This document shows, in pieces, positions 19,489-27,893 of a DNA stretch of 64,000 nucleotides. Position 1 is the stretch's first letter. Each line of letters begins with the position of its first letter. Position numbers and translations under genes: made by a program. Source of the stretch: Psychrobacillus vulpis (GTDB lineage Bacteria; Bacillota; Bacilli; Bacillales_A; Planococcaceae). The stretch spans positions 133,989-197,988 of the forward strand of contig NZ_VDGI01000003.1 in the NCBI RefSeq assembly GCF_006861825.1, in the 5' to 3' direction. The notes below the pieces were generated by a model. That model ran no database searches and was not told where the DNA came from. It worked only from the letters and a program-made list of their open reading frames with translations.

Positions 19489-19517
19489 TTGCATATAGAA
19501 AAAAGTTATGATATATT
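19489..19517 (+). promoter_or_regulatory. Sigma-A promoter of rplS
   Basis: TTGCAT (19489-19494), a 17-base spacer and TATATT (19512-19517) right after the trmD stop. Transcription from near 19525 would start at the hairpin GTACTTT/AAAGTAC (19525-19531/19537-19543). Confidence 0.7.
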
Positions 19518-19549
19518 CTACTATGTACTTTTATGTAAAGTACTGATTT

Positions 19550-19601
19550 TGGGTGTTCCGCTGCAACAGTTTATGTGTGTATGAGCATTCTATAGAAGGA
19601 G
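19550..19601 (+). ncRNA. Candidate L19 (rplS) mRNA leader element
   Basis: The segment GGGTGTTCCGCTGCAACAGT through TGTATGAGCATTCTATAGAAGGAG resembles the L19 leader motif found before rplS in Bacillales (Rfam L19 leader, recalled from memory). It ends in the SD of rplS, as expected for L19 autoregulation. Confidence 0.65.
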
Positions 19602-19609
19602 AGAAAATG

Positions 19610-19954
19610 ATGCAAAACATTATTTCAGAAATCACTAAAGAACAATTACGTACGGATCTTCCTACTTTCCGCCCTGGTGACACAGTTCGTGTACACGTTA
19701 AGGTTGTAGAGGGTACTCGTGAACGTATCCAAATGTATGAAGGTATTGTTATTAAACGTCGTGGTGGCGGAGTGAGCGAAACTTTCACAGTTCGTAAAAT
19801 CTCTTACGGTGTAGGTGTTGAACGTACATTCCCTGTACACACACCAAAAATTGCAAACCTAGAAGTTGTACGTCGTGGTAAAGTTCGTCGTGCTAAATTG
19901 TACTACTTACGTGAACTACGTGGTAAAGCAGCTCGTATTAAAGAGCGTCGCTAA
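19610..19954 (+). CDS. rplS: 50S ribosomal protein L19
   Basis: Large-subunit protein at the 30S-50S interface. The 114-residue product has the L19 core [35 protein letters not shown] and [38 protein letters not shown] (described by segment). Two ATG codons in tandem (19607, 19610) follow AAGGAG; the second has 8-base spacing and matches the MQ start of relatives. It has its own promoter, leader and terminator. Confidence 0.96.
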   Translation: MQNIISEITKEQLRTDLPTFRPGDTVRVHVKVVEGTRERIQMYEGIVIKRRGGGVSETFTVRKISYGVGVERTFPVHTPKIANLEVVRRGKVRRAKLYYLRELRGKAARIKERR

Positions 19955-19966
19955 TAGTAAAAAAGT

Positions 19967-20015
19967 AAATGTTGTAGTGAAGGTGGTTCACCTTTGCTAC
20001 AACATTTTTTCTTTT
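19967..20015 (+). terminator. Terminator after rplS
   Basis: AAATGTTGTAG (19967-19977) pairs with CTACAACATTT (19997-20007), with an inner AAGGTG/CACCTT helix, then a T-run. Strong. Confidence 0.93.
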
Positions 20016-20076
20016 CAAACCGCACACTCGAAACAGAGTCTATTAATAATTTCATACATAATTTTGTTCTTTCTTT

Positions 20077-20105
20077 TTGCTTGAATGAGATTTTCCTTGT
20101 ACAAT
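20077..20105 (+). promoter_or_regulatory. Candidate sigma-A promoter of lepB
   Basis: TTGCTT (20077-20082), 17-base spacer, TACAAT (20100-20105), 28 bases before the lepB start and after the rplS terminator. Confidence 0.6.
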
Positions 20106-20133
20106 ATAAGGAGTATATAAAGGGGGCAAGTTG

Positions 20134-20694
20134 ATGGAACGAGTGAAGAAAGAGAAGAACGAATTGTGGGAATGGTCCAAAGCATTGCTGATTGCATTTG
20201 GTATCGCTGCGATTATTCGTTTCTTTTTATTTACACCAATTGTTGTAGACGGTGAATCAATGATGCCGACTTTAAAAAATGGTGATCGAATGGTTGTTAA
20301 TAAGATTGGTTATATGGTTGGTGAACCAGATCGTTTTGATATTGTAGTATTTCATGCACCAGAGCAAAAAAATTACATCAAACGTGTAATTGGTCTACCT
20401 GGTGATCATGTCGAGTATAAAAATGATCAGCTATATATTAACGGAAAAGCAATTGAAGAACCATATTTAGATCGATACAAAAGTGAGATTACTGAAGGTT
20501 CTTTAACAGATGACTTCACATTGGAAGACATTACCCAGGAGAATGTAATTCCTGAAGGTTATATTTTCGTAATGGGGGACAATAGAAGGTACAGTAAAGA
20601 TAGTAGACATATCGGTCTTGTTGCCATTGATGAGGTAATTGGAAATACGAACCTCGTTTTTTGGCCAATGAAAGAAATCGGCTTTGTTAAATAA
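20134..20694 (+). CDS. lepB: Signal peptidase I
   Basis: Type I signal peptidase that removes signal peptides from exported proteins. The 186-residue product has one N-terminal membrane segment (about residues 16-36, ALLIAFGIAAIIRFFLF), the catalytic serine at residue 42 in GESMMPT, the general-base lysine at residue 83 in KRVIGLPGD, and the GDNRRYSKDSRHIG box near 145. TTG 20131 is in frame, but ATG 20134 fits the AAGGGGG SD. Only one transmembrane helix, as in Bacillus SipS/T. Confidence 0.93.
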   Translation: MERVKKEKNELWEWSKALLIAFGIAAIIRFFLFTPIVVDGESMMPTLKNGDRMVVNKIGYMVGEPDRFDIVVFHAPEQKNYIKRVIGLPGDHVEYKNDQLYINGKAIEEPYLDRYKSEITEGSLTDDFTLEDITQENVIPEGYIFVMGDNRRYSKDSRHIGLVAIDEVIGNTNLVFWPMKEIGFVK

Positions 20695-20730
20695 TACAAA
20701 GCGTTAGAAGAATGAACTTGTAAAAATAAA

Positions 20731-20998
20731 AAAGTATATACTCAGTTTGAAGACAAATCTATATTCGAAGATGTCACATTAGACTGTCTTGAGAACACTT
20801 TTCGGTCAAGGTGGCTAGGATGACCTAAGGATTACAGCATAACTTTGCCACATCATTTGGCAAAGGCTGTATGTTTTACTTCCTGGGAGCTCATAAATAG
20901 AACTTCTATTTATGACCTTACAACGAAGTGCAAGCAATTCTCGTGTCTGACGCAACGAAGAATTCGAACGTTTGTCATCAGTCTGAAGTATATACTTT
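20731..20998. repeat. Structured intergenic element between lepB and rbgA (MITE-like or unassigned RNA)
   Basis: The two ends are complementary over about 28 bases: 20731-20758 with 20970-20998, sharing AAGTATATAC and a CAGnnTGA-GACAAA block, with a few mismatches and one bulge. Inside are hairpins at 20788-20810 (CTTGA/TCAAG), 20833-20871 (TACAGC/GCTGTA outer, CTTTGCCA/TGGCAAAG inner), 20892-20914 (CATAAATAG/CTATTTATG, perfect) and about 20937-20965 (AATTCT/AGAATT type). No coding potential. I could not match it to a riboswitch or T-box. Confidence 0.6.
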
Positions 20999-21025
20999 CT
21001 TTTTCTTTGCAAAAGGAGGTACGTA

Positions 21026-21874
21026 ATGGCAATACAATGGTTTCCGGGTCATATGGCCAAGGCAAGAAGAGAAGTAACCGAAAATTTAAAGCTAGTGGAT
21101 ATTATATTTGAATTAGTGGACGCGCGTTTACCATTATCCTCAAGAAATCCAATGATTGATGAAGTAGTTCATCAAAAAACGAGATTGCTTATTTTAAACA
21201 AAATGGATATGGCAGACGAAGTAGAGACGAAAAAATGGATAGCCTATTTTGACTCAAAAGGACTCCCTGCTGTGGCGATTAACTCTTTAGAAGGAAAAGG
21301 TCTCCAAACTGTTTTCAAGGCTGCTAAAGAGCTTCTAAAGCCGAAATGGGATCGAATGAGAGAAAGAGGTATAAAACCTCGAGCAATTCGAGCAATGATA
21401 GTTGGGATTCCAAACGTTGGGAAATCTACTCTTATTAATCGATTTGCAAAAAAGAATATTGCGAAAACAGGAAATACACCTGGGGTTACGAAAAGACAGC
21501 AATGGATAAAAGTCGAAAAGGAAATTGAATTACTAGATACTCCTGGTATTCTTTGGCCAAAGTTTGAAGACCAAGAGGTTGGCTATAAACTTGCATTAAC
21601 TGGTGCTATTAAAGATGCAGTGATAAATATGGAAGATTTAGCTGTATACGGTCTTCGATTTCTACAAGAACATTATCCGAATCGAATGGAAGAAAGATAT
21701 CAAATGACAGAAGTTAGTGAAGATTTAGTGGAGACTTTCGATCATATCGGAAAGTTAAGAAGATGCTACGCTAGTGGTGGAGAAATTGATTATGACCAAG
21801 TAGCTGAACTTATTGTCCGTGATGTTCGTAATCTTCATTTGGGACGACTGACTTTTGATTATGTAACAGAATAG
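21026..21874 (+). CDS. rbgA: Ribosome biogenesis GTPase RbgA (YlqF)
   Basis: Essential GTPase for late 50S assembly (45S to 50S maturation, uL16 incorporation). The 282-residue protein is circularly permuted: G4 NKMD at residues 58-61 precedes G1 GIPNVGKST at 127-135 and G3 DTPG near 174. The start [15 protein letters not shown] contains the conserved GHM. A C-terminal helical domain recognises rRNA. ATG 21026 follows AAAGGAGGTA. Confidence 0.96.
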   Translation: MAIQWFPGHMAKARREVTENLKLVDIIFELVDARLPLSSRNPMIDEVVHQKTRLLILNKMDMADEVETKKWIAYFDSKGLPAVAINSLEGKGLQTVFKAAKELLKPKWDRMRERGIKPRAIRAMIVGIPNVGKSTLINRFAKKNIAKTGNTPGVTKRQQWIKVEKEIELLDTPGILWPKFEDQEVGYKLALTGAIKDAVINMEDLAVYGLRFLQEHYPNRMEERYQMTEVSEDLVETFDHIGKLRRCYASGGEIDYDQVAELIVRDVRNLHLGRLTFDYVTE

Positions 21875-21885
21875 AACATAGAATT

Positions 21886-21930
21886 TACCCTTTTTGCCAT
21901 ATGGTGAGAAGGGTTTTCTCGATTTTTTTT
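21886..21930 (+). terminator. Probable terminator after rbgA
   Basis: ACCCTT (21887-21892) pairs with AAGGGT (21909-21914) around a partly paired interior with CCATATGG, followed by TTTCTCG and eight T. Confidence 0.55.
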
Positions 21931-21970
21931 CATAATTGCCGATACATATATTAAGAAATGGAAAGTTGAT

Positions 21971-22747
21971 GTGAATGATGTGTTAAGTTTAAAAGAAATA
22001 AAAGAAAAATTGGAGATTGCTGCTGCTTGGGAGCCATGGATGAGGGAACTAGAAAGTGATAGCAGAATTGGTGCTAATAAGTTATTGCAAACATGGAAGA
22101 ACAAGCAAAATCATTTGGAAATTGAAAAGTTGGAACATAAAGAGAAGATTTTATTTGATGGTAGTTATTGTAAAAGTGAAAATGATTTAGTCGCTGGAGT
22201 TGATGAGGCGGGTCGGGGTCCCTTAGCGGGTCCGGTAGTAACTGCGGCAGTTATTTTAAGGAAGAATACGGAAGAATTGATAGGTTTAAATGATTCCAAG
22301 CAAATTTCAAAAAAGAAGCGAAGCGAGCTTGCAAATAAGATCAAGAATAATGCTATAAGCTATTTCATCCATTTTCAATCAGTTGAAAAAATAGACCAAT
22401 TGAATATTTATGAAGCTACAAAGCAGTCGATGACCGAGTCTGTTTTATGCTTACAAAAGCAACCTTCCGTTGTTTTAGTTGATGCAATGGAGCTCCCTAT
22501 AGACATCGAAACACATTCGATTATTAAAGGGGATGCAAAGAGTTTAGCCATCGCAGCTGCTTCTATTTTAGCTAAAACAGCACGAGATGAGTATATGGAT
22601 CAATTACATGATGAATACCCTCAATATTTATTTAATAAGCATGCAGGGTATGGAACTAAACAACATATTGAAATGTTACATAAATATGGTCCAACGATAC
22701 ATCACAGAAAAACATTCGAGCCTATTAAGTCTTTACTAATAAAATGA
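21971..22747 (+). CDS. rnhB: Ribonuclease HII
   Basis: Removes single ribonucleotides from DNA and RNA primers. The 258-residue product has an N-terminal extension typical of Firmicutes (about 70 residues) and the RNase HII core with GVDEAGRGPLAGPV (first Asp-Glu pair near residues 78-79), LNDSKQISKKKR, VLVDAMELP and SIIKGDAKSLAIAAASILAK, which supply the remaining catalytic acidic residues. GTG 21971 gives the family N-terminus; the SD is weak. Confidence 0.94.
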   Translation: MNDVLSLKEIKEKLEIAAAWEPWMRELESDSRIGANKLLQTWKNKQNHLEIEKLEHKEKILFDGSYCKSENDLVAGVDEAGRGPLAGPVVTAAVILRKNTEELIGLNDSKQISKKKRSELANKIKNNAISYFIHFQSVEKIDQLNIYEATKQSMTESVLCLQKQPSVVLVDAMELPIDIETHSIIKGDAKSLAIAAASILAKTARDEYMDQLHDEYPQYLFNKHAGYGTKQHIEMLHKYGPTIHHRKTFEPIKSLLIK

Positions 22748-22756
22748 GGTGAATAA

Positions 22757-24601
22757 ATGACTTCTACATCTTTTTCGTCTATACAATCACAAACATCTCA
22801 ATCCATTGCTTCGAGTATTCAAGCACAAATGAAAGAAGGGCAGGTAATCCACGGAACTATTAAACAATTGTTTCCAAATCAAATGGCAGAAGTGCAAATA
22901 GGTAACCAAAAGATAATTGCAAAACTTGAAACTCCGTTAAAAGCAGGAGACGCACACTTTTTCCAAGTTACTAAATCTGAGCCGGAACTTCAATTAAAAG
23001 TTGTCAGTGGACCATTGACAACAGGAAATAGCATTTCCCAACAAGCACAAAAGTTGTTGCAAGCTATGAATTTAACAAAAACTACCGAAATGCAAGCGGC
23101 TATTCAGTTTTTCTTAAAAGAACAAATACCAATTTCAAAAGAATTACTAGTGCAAGTAGAACAACTACTCAAACAATTGCCTCCCGATGTATCGATGAAA
23201 TCAGCATTAGAAGCTATTCAAAAAATGATGGAACTTAAGATCCCTTTAACGAAACAACTTTTTGAATCTGTAATTAGTGGAAAAAGTACGAATGGACTAC
23301 TCTCCATCATAGATAATTTTAGCCAAGCTCTGCAACTGGATTCATCTATTTCTTCTAGTACAAAAAATAATTTATTTCAAAGTTTGCAAAAGGTGGCAGA
23401 ACCTTTTAGATTACCGGTAGCAGGCTCGATACTCGGTAAACTAATTGAAATGATTCAAAATCCGCAAACAAGTATGTCAACTAAGTTATCTATATTACAA
23501 GATTTAAAAGGTGTAGCAGTTTTACCATCACAGGCGACTTTAACGAATCTAAATCCTATGTTGAATCAGGTTTCTATACCAAATTCTGCAGGCGAATTTA
23601 TAACGCAGCTCTTACAATCTGCTCCTAGTGAAAAAGTAGTAGTAATGGAGGGTCTACGAAATTGGGTAATTGATCAAACATTATTAACTAGTCAACAAAA
23701 GAATGATATATTGACTTTGCTAAAAAATACTGGACAACCACTAGAGGTGAATAATGCACTTGTCAAAGTTTTTGCAGAACAAAGCCAACAAGCTATTTTT
23801 TCAAAGGATTCAAATGGCCTTTCCGCGAAAGATCATCTAATATCATTGCTTGGTAAAGGTCCAACAAGCGAAGCAATATCTCAAACATTACAGCATGTAG
23901 CAACATTAAGTAAAAATAGTAATAGTATAGTCTATCAACAAGTAATAGAGTCTGAGCAAACTGTAATGAATCAACTAAATGGTAAAGCTTTTGAGCATGC
24001 GATGAAGGATGTATTAACATCACTTGGTTTTAGTTATGAAGCGAAACTTAGTAGTAATAGCGAGGAAGTTAGACAATTGGCATCACAGCTAAAGCCGCAG
24101 TTAGTAGAGTTATTACAAAATCAAACAATTTCACTCCCACTAAAGGATCAAGCCAATCAACTACTAAATAGGATGAATGGCTTACAAATATTATCAAGTG
24201 AAAATGGTCCTCAGCATCAATTATTAATGCAAGTTCCTTTAGAATTTTTAGGAAAGAAAATGGATGCTACTTTAGAGTGGAACGGCAGAATGAAAGAGAA
24301 TGGTAAAATAGATTCAGATTTTGCGCGGATTATGTTTTATTTGCAGTTAGACTCCTTAGAAGAGACAGTTATAGATATGCAGGTTCAAAACAGAGTTGTT
24401 ACGATTTCATTGTTCAATAATGACACACGATTGCAACCTATAGCGAATACATTCAAAGATTCTTTAAAAGACGGTCTCATATCTATTGGTTATCAATTAT
24501 CAGGTGTGTTTGTGAAAACATTCGAAAATCATAAACTAGCCTCACAAATGAAGGTCAAATTACCTGGGATAGAGTCGCAAGGAGTAGATATTAGAATATG
24601 A
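22757..24601 (+). CDS. ylqG: YlqG-like protein with FliK-like C-terminal region
   Basis: A 614-residue protein of unknown function in the position of B. subtilis ylqG. It is rich in Gln, Ser, Thr and Leu with little order predicted by eye in the first half. The segment GQVIHGTIKQLFPNQMAEVQIG near residue 30 looks like a small beta-barrel. The last 125 residues (from about 490) have the pattern of FliK hook-length-control C-terminal domains: MQVPLEFLGKKMDATLEW, YLQLDSLEETVIDMQVQNR, and a final segment near GYQLSGVFV. It overlaps the FlhB-like ylqH by 4 bases, which mirrors the FliK-FlhB partnership. The functional link is inference. Confidence 0.65.
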   Translation: MTSTSFSSIQSQTSQSIASSIQAQMKEGQVIHGTIKQLFPNQMAEVQIGNQKIIAKLETPLKAGDAHFFQVTKSEPELQLKVVSGPLTTGNSISQQAQKLLQAMNLTKTTEMQAAIQFFLKEQIPISKELLVQVEQLLKQLPPDVSMKSALEAIQKMMELKIPLTKQLFESVISGKSTNGLLSIIDNFSQALQLDSSISSSTKNNLFQSLQKVAEPFRLPVAGSILGKLIEMIQNPQTSMSTKLSILQDLKGVAVLPSQATLTNLNPMLNQVSIPNSAGEFITQLLQSAPSEKVVVMEGLRNWVIDQTLLTSQQKNDILTLLKNTGQPLEVNNALVKVFAEQSQQAIFSKDSNGLSAKDHLISLLGKGPTSEAISQTLQHVATLSKNSNSIVYQQVIESEQTVMNQLNGKAFEHAMKDVLTSLGFSYEAKLSSNSEEVRQLASQLKPQLVELLQNQTISLPLKDQANQLLNRMNGLQILSSENGPQHQLLMQVPLEFLGKKMDATLEWNGRMKENGKIDSDFARIMFYLQLDSLEETVIDMQVQNRVVTISLFNNDTRLQPIANTFKDSLKDGLISIGYQLSGVFVKTFENHKLASQMKVKLPGIESQGVDIRI

Positions 24602-24894
24602 TGGATGAAAAACATACTCGAAAAGAAGCGGTCGCTTTAAGTTATAAGCCAGGTGTCATTCATGCGCCATCCGTTGTAGCAAAAGGAAAAGGGAAGATTG
24701 CAGAAAATATTTTGCTGAAGGCGAAAGAGCATAATGTTCCGATACAAGAAGATGCAAGTTTAGTAGAACTTCTTGGTCAATTAGATATAAATCAATCCAT
24801 TCCAGAGGAATTATTTCAAGCAGTTGCAGAAGTATTTTCATTTGTATATAAAATAGATAAAGAAAAAGGAAAAAACACGAAATCATTCTTGTAA
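24598..24894 (+). CDS. ylqH: FlhB C-terminal domain-like protein YlqH
   Basis: A 98-residue soluble protein matching the FlhB/EscU/YscU cytoplasmic C-terminal domain: AVALSYKPG followed by APSVVAKGKGKIAENILLKA, VPIQEDASLVELL, and IPEELFQAVAEVFSFVYKI. These align with the FlhB in this window (APTVVAKGADFVAQKIKLIA, IPDEFFKAVAEVLAYVYRI). The membrane part and the self-cleaving NPTH are missing; the aligned place has a residue run without Asn-Pro. It may bind export substrates or the YlqG partner; its role is not established. Confidence 0.8.
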   Translation: MMDEKHTRKEAVALSYKPGVIHAPSVVAKGKGKIAENILLKAKEHNVPIQEDASLVELLGQLDINQSIPEELFQAVAEVFSFVYKIDKEKGKNTKSFL

Positions 24895-24946
24895 ATTCGA
24901 CAAAATTTCCGAATATTCGTTGTTTCAGTGAAATAGATTACTTATG

Positions 24947-24975
24947 TAGACAAGATGTGACGGTTTTATTACAAT
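24947..24975 (+). promoter_or_regulatory. Sigma-A promoter of sucCD
   Basis: TAGACA (24947-24952), 17-base spacer, TACAAT (24970-24975), about 50 bases before the sucC start. Confidence 0.6.
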
Positions 24976-25023
24976 GGGATAGGTAGTAAATTACTTGACA
25001 CAAGTTTGATTGGAGGATGCAAG

Positions 25024-26184
25024 ATGAATATCCATGAATATCAAGGGAAACAACTCCTCAGACAATATGGCGTAGCAGTTTCAAACGGAATTGTTGCTTT
25101 TTCACCTGAAGAGGCAGTTAAAGCAGCAAAAGAGTTAAACTCAAGCGTTTATGTTGTTAAAGCTCAAATTCACGCGGGTGGTCGTGGTAAAGCTGGTGGG
25201 GTAAAAATCGCAAAAAGTTTAGATGAGGTACGTGAGTACGCGAAGGAACTATTAGGAAAAGTGTTAGTAACACACCAAACAGGTCCTGAAGGTAAAGAAA
25301 TTAAACGTCTACTTATCGAAGAAGGTAGCGATATTAAAAAGGAATATTATGTAGGTTTAGTATTAGACCGCGCAACTTCTCGTGTTACATTAATGGGCTC
25401 TGAAGAGGGCGGTATGGACATTGAAGAAGTAGCAGCTAATTCTCCTGAGAAACTTTTCTATGAAGAAATCGATCCGGTTGTAGGTTTAACAGGCTTCCAA
25501 GCTCGTCGTATGGCTTTCAACATGAATATTCCTGCGAAACTTGTCAATAAAGCAGCGAAATTTATGCTTGGTTTATATCAAGTGTACAAAGAAAAAGATG
25601 CTTCAATCGTTGAGATTAACCCGTTAGTAGTAACTGCGGATGACAACGTATTAGCACTTGATGCTAAATTTAACTTCGATGCAAATGCTTTATATCGTCA
25701 CGCTGACATTCTTGAAATGCGCGATTTTGACGAAGAAGATGCAAAAGAAATCGAAGCTTCTAAATACGACTTAAGCTATATTTCATTAGACGGAAATATC
25801 GGTTGTATGGTTAATGGAGCAGGACTAGCAATGGCTACAATGGATACTATTAGCTATTACGGCGGTTCACCCGCAAACTTCCTTGACGTTGGGGGCGGTG
25901 CTACAGCTGAGAAAGTTACTGAAGCGTTCAAAATCATTCTTTCTGACCAAAACGTTAAAGGTATTTTCGTTAATATCTTTGGTGGTATTATGAAGTGTGA
26001 CGTTATCGCAGAAGGAGTTATTATTGCTGCGAAAGAAGTTGGACTTGCTGTACCATTAGTAGTTCGTCTAGAAGGAACAAACGTAGATCTAGGTAAAAAA
26101 CTATTAAATGAATCTGGCTTAAACATTATCGCTGCTGACTCTATGGCAGACGGTGCTCAAAAAATCGTTAATCTTGTAGGATAA
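25024..26184 (+). CDS. sucC: Succinyl-CoA ligase (ADP-forming) beta subunit
   Basis: TCA-cycle enzyme, beta chain with the ATP-grasp nucleotide site. The 386-residue protein starts [17 protein letters not shown] and has [25 protein letters not shown], and the CoA-ligase domain with [25 protein letters not shown] and [13 protein letters not shown]. An in-frame ATG at 25006 precedes the SD GGAGG, so ATG 25024 is used. It is followed by sucD after 18 bases. Confidence 0.96.
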   Translation: MNIHEYQGKQLLRQYGVAVSNGIVAFSPEEAVKAAKELNSSVYVVKAQIHAGGRGKAGGVKIAKSLDEVREYAKELLGKVLVTHQTGPEGKEIKRLLIEEGSDIKKEYYVGLVLDRATSRVTLMGSEEGGMDIEEVAANSPEKLFYEEIDPVVGLTGFQARRMAFNMNIPAKLVNKAAKFMLGLYQVYKEKDASIVEINPLVVTADDNVLALDAKFNFDANALYRHADILEMRDFDEEDAKEIEASKYDLSYISLDGNIGCMVNGAGLAMATMDTISYYGGSPANFLDVGGGATAEKVTEAFKIILSDQNVKGIFVNIFGGIMKCDVIAEGVIIAAKEVGLAVPLVVRLEGTNVDLGKKLLNESGLNIIAADSMADGAQKIVNLVG

Positions 26185-26202
26185 GAAAGGCAGGGACATA
26201 AA

Positions 26203-27105
26203 ATGGGCGTATATATTAATAAAGATACGAAAGTAATCGTACAAGGAATTACGGGCTCAACTGCTCTTTTCCATACAAAACAAATGCTTGAATACGGTAC
26301 TAAAATCGTTGCTGGGGTTACTCCTGGTAAAGGTGGTACTGAAGTAGAAGGCGTTCCAGTATTCAACACAGTTGAAGACGCTGTTAAAGCAACTGGCGCT
26401 AACGTTTCTGTAATTTATGTACCAGCACCATTTGCTGCTGATGCGATTATGGAAGCTGTAGATGCTGAACTAGATATGACAATTTGTATTACTGAACATA
26501 TTCCAGTACTAGACATGGTTAACGTTAAACGTTACATGGAAGGAAAGAAAACTCGTTTAGTAGGACCAAACTGCCCAGGTGTTATTACAGCTGACGAATG
26601 TAAAATCGGTATTATGCCAGGATACATTCATACAAAAGGTCACGTAGGCGTTGTATCACGTTCTGGTACATTAACTTACGAAGCTGTTCACCAATTAACA
26701 CAAGCTGGAATTGGTCAAACAACAGCTGTTGGTATCGGTGGAGACCCTGTAAACGGGACTAACTTTATTGATGCATTAACTGCATTCAATGAAGATGAAG
26801 AAACATATGCAGTAGTTATGATTGGTGAGATCGGTGGAACAGCAGAGGAAGAAGCTGCAGCATGGATTAAAGCTAACATGAAAAAACCAGTAGTAGGATT
26901 TATTGGTGGTCAAACTGCTCCTGAAGGTAAACGTATGGGACATGCTGGAGCAATTATCTCTGGTGGTCAAGGTACTGCTGAAGGAAAAATTCAAGCGATG
27001 AAAGATGCAGGAATGAAAGTTGCTGCAACTCCATCTGTTATCGGTGAAACTTTAATCGAAGCAATTAAAGAAGCAGGTCTTTACGACGCTTGTAAAACAC
27101 ATTAA
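26203..27105 (+). CDS. sucD: Succinyl-CoA ligase (ADP-forming) alpha subunit
   Basis: Alpha chain carrying the phosphohistidine and the CoA site. The 300-residue product has [14 protein letters not shown] near the N-terminus, the CoA-binding [10 protein letters not shown], and the phosphorylated histidine at residue 247 in [12 protein letters not shown]. It forms a two-gene operon with sucC and ends in a strong terminator. Confidence 0.96.
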   Translation: MGVYINKDTKVIVQGITGSTALFHTKQMLEYGTKIVAGVTPGKGGTEVEGVPVFNTVEDAVKATGANVSVIYVPAPFAADAIMEAVDAELDMTICITEHIPVLDMVNVKRYMEGKKTRLVGPNCPGVITADECKIGIMPGYIHTKGHVGVVSRSGTLTYEAVHQLTQAGIGQTTAVGIGGDPVNGTNFIDALTAFNEDEETYAVVMIGEIGGTAEEEAAAWIKANMKKPVVGFIGGQTAPEGKRMGHAGAIISGGQGTAEGKIQAMKDAGMKVAATPSVIGETLIEAIKEAGLYDACKTH

Positions 27106-27108
27106 TAT

Positions 27109-27150
27109 AAAAGTACGGCACATCTAATGGTGTTGCCGTACTTTTTTTTT
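27109..27150 (+). terminator. Terminator after sucD
   Basis: AAAAGTACGGCA (27109-27120) pairs with TGCCGTACTTTT (27134-27145), followed by more T. Confidence 0.95.
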
Positions 27151-27199
27151 AAGATAAGAAAGTACCCAGTATTCATGGTCTTTTGTTAAAGGATTCCGT

Positions 27200-27305
27200 T
27201 ACAAGCGGACGCTTTCCGCGGGCGAGCGACGAGCCTCCTCCTACGCTTCGCTACGTGCGGGGTCTAGTCTGCCTCGCTTTCCCCCGCAGGAGTCGCCGCT
27301 TTTCA
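27200..27305 (-). repeat. GC-rich dispersed intergenic repeat, copy 2
   Basis: Runs from AAGCGGACGCTTTCCGCGGG to CCCGCAGGAGTCGCCGCTT. Read on the minus strand it shares ordered blocks with copy 1 at 2335-2430 (ACTCCTGCGGG, GACCCCGCACG, GGAGGCTCGTCGCTCGC, CCGCGGAAAGCG). AAGCGG/CCGCTT at the ends gives a terminal stem. Confidence 0.85.
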
Positions 27306-27542
27306 CTCCATCCATGGAATCATGTTCTGTCTATTTATTGGTTTTACGGAGTACTTCCATCTGAATATTATTGTGATCATTGTATATATTCAGCGATGAG
27401 TCGATCTTCTGAGCAAGTTGTTCTCTTTTAGAAATAGAGTAAAAGAAGTAATCAGTCTATCTTTGTTACGCTCAGGATTCAAATGATCGTCATTCTACTT
27501 ATAAACAGCTGCAATTATAATAGATCCATATAAGTTGATTAG

Positions 27543-27748
27543 AGCGTAGGCGGCGACTTCTGCGGGAATAGCATATGTTTTCTGCACCGAAAGCGAAGTG
27601 ACAGGTGCATGAGCATAAGGCCCCGTAGGAAAGACACTGGCCGAACTTTGTTTGGCCAGTGTCTTTGCGACGAGTAACCGCAGGAGCACATGTTTTTACA
27701 GTGACGAGGAGACTGTAGCCATGCCCGCGAAAAGCGTCCGCCGTAGCG
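27543..27748 (+). repeat. GC-rich dispersed intergenic repeat, copy 3 with internal hairpin
   Basis: Starts GGCGGCGACTTCTGCGGG (27549 on) and ends CCCGCGAAAAGCGTCCGCC (27742), the outer GGCGG/CCGCC closing it. Inside are a TGCACC/GGTGCA hairpin (27583-27609) and a 13-bp perfect hairpin AAAGACACTGGCC/GGCCAGTGTCTTT (27630-27642/27654-27666). This is a longer member of the same family as copies 1 and 2. Confidence 0.8.
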
Positions 27749-27893
27749 AAAATCGACGGTATTTCTACGGTTACTCTTCTTATAAGGACAGGGCGTCTTT
27801 TACCCGGTTTTTCTTATTCGATGAGAAAGTAGAACCAGCAATAACTACTCATAGTAAAAACTTTTACCACTTTACTACTAACGGAGGGAAGAT

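Larger units (their letters stand above)
27151..27893. other. Gene-free intergenic region with two dispersed repeats
   Basis: About 740 bases without a credible gene. It contains the GC-rich repeats at 27200-27305 and 27543-27748. The intervening stretch 27310-27540 and the AT-rich run 27760-27880 before dprA show nothing recognisable. Open frames here (27183-27431, 27652-27918) read through the repeats and are not supported as genes. Confidence 0.7.

Noticed and set aside
20731-21025. T-box or amino-acid riboswitch ahead of rbgA
   Set aside because: No T-box GGUGG-type antiterminator sequence with a following terminator, no specifier-loop layout, and rbgA is not a typical regulated gene.
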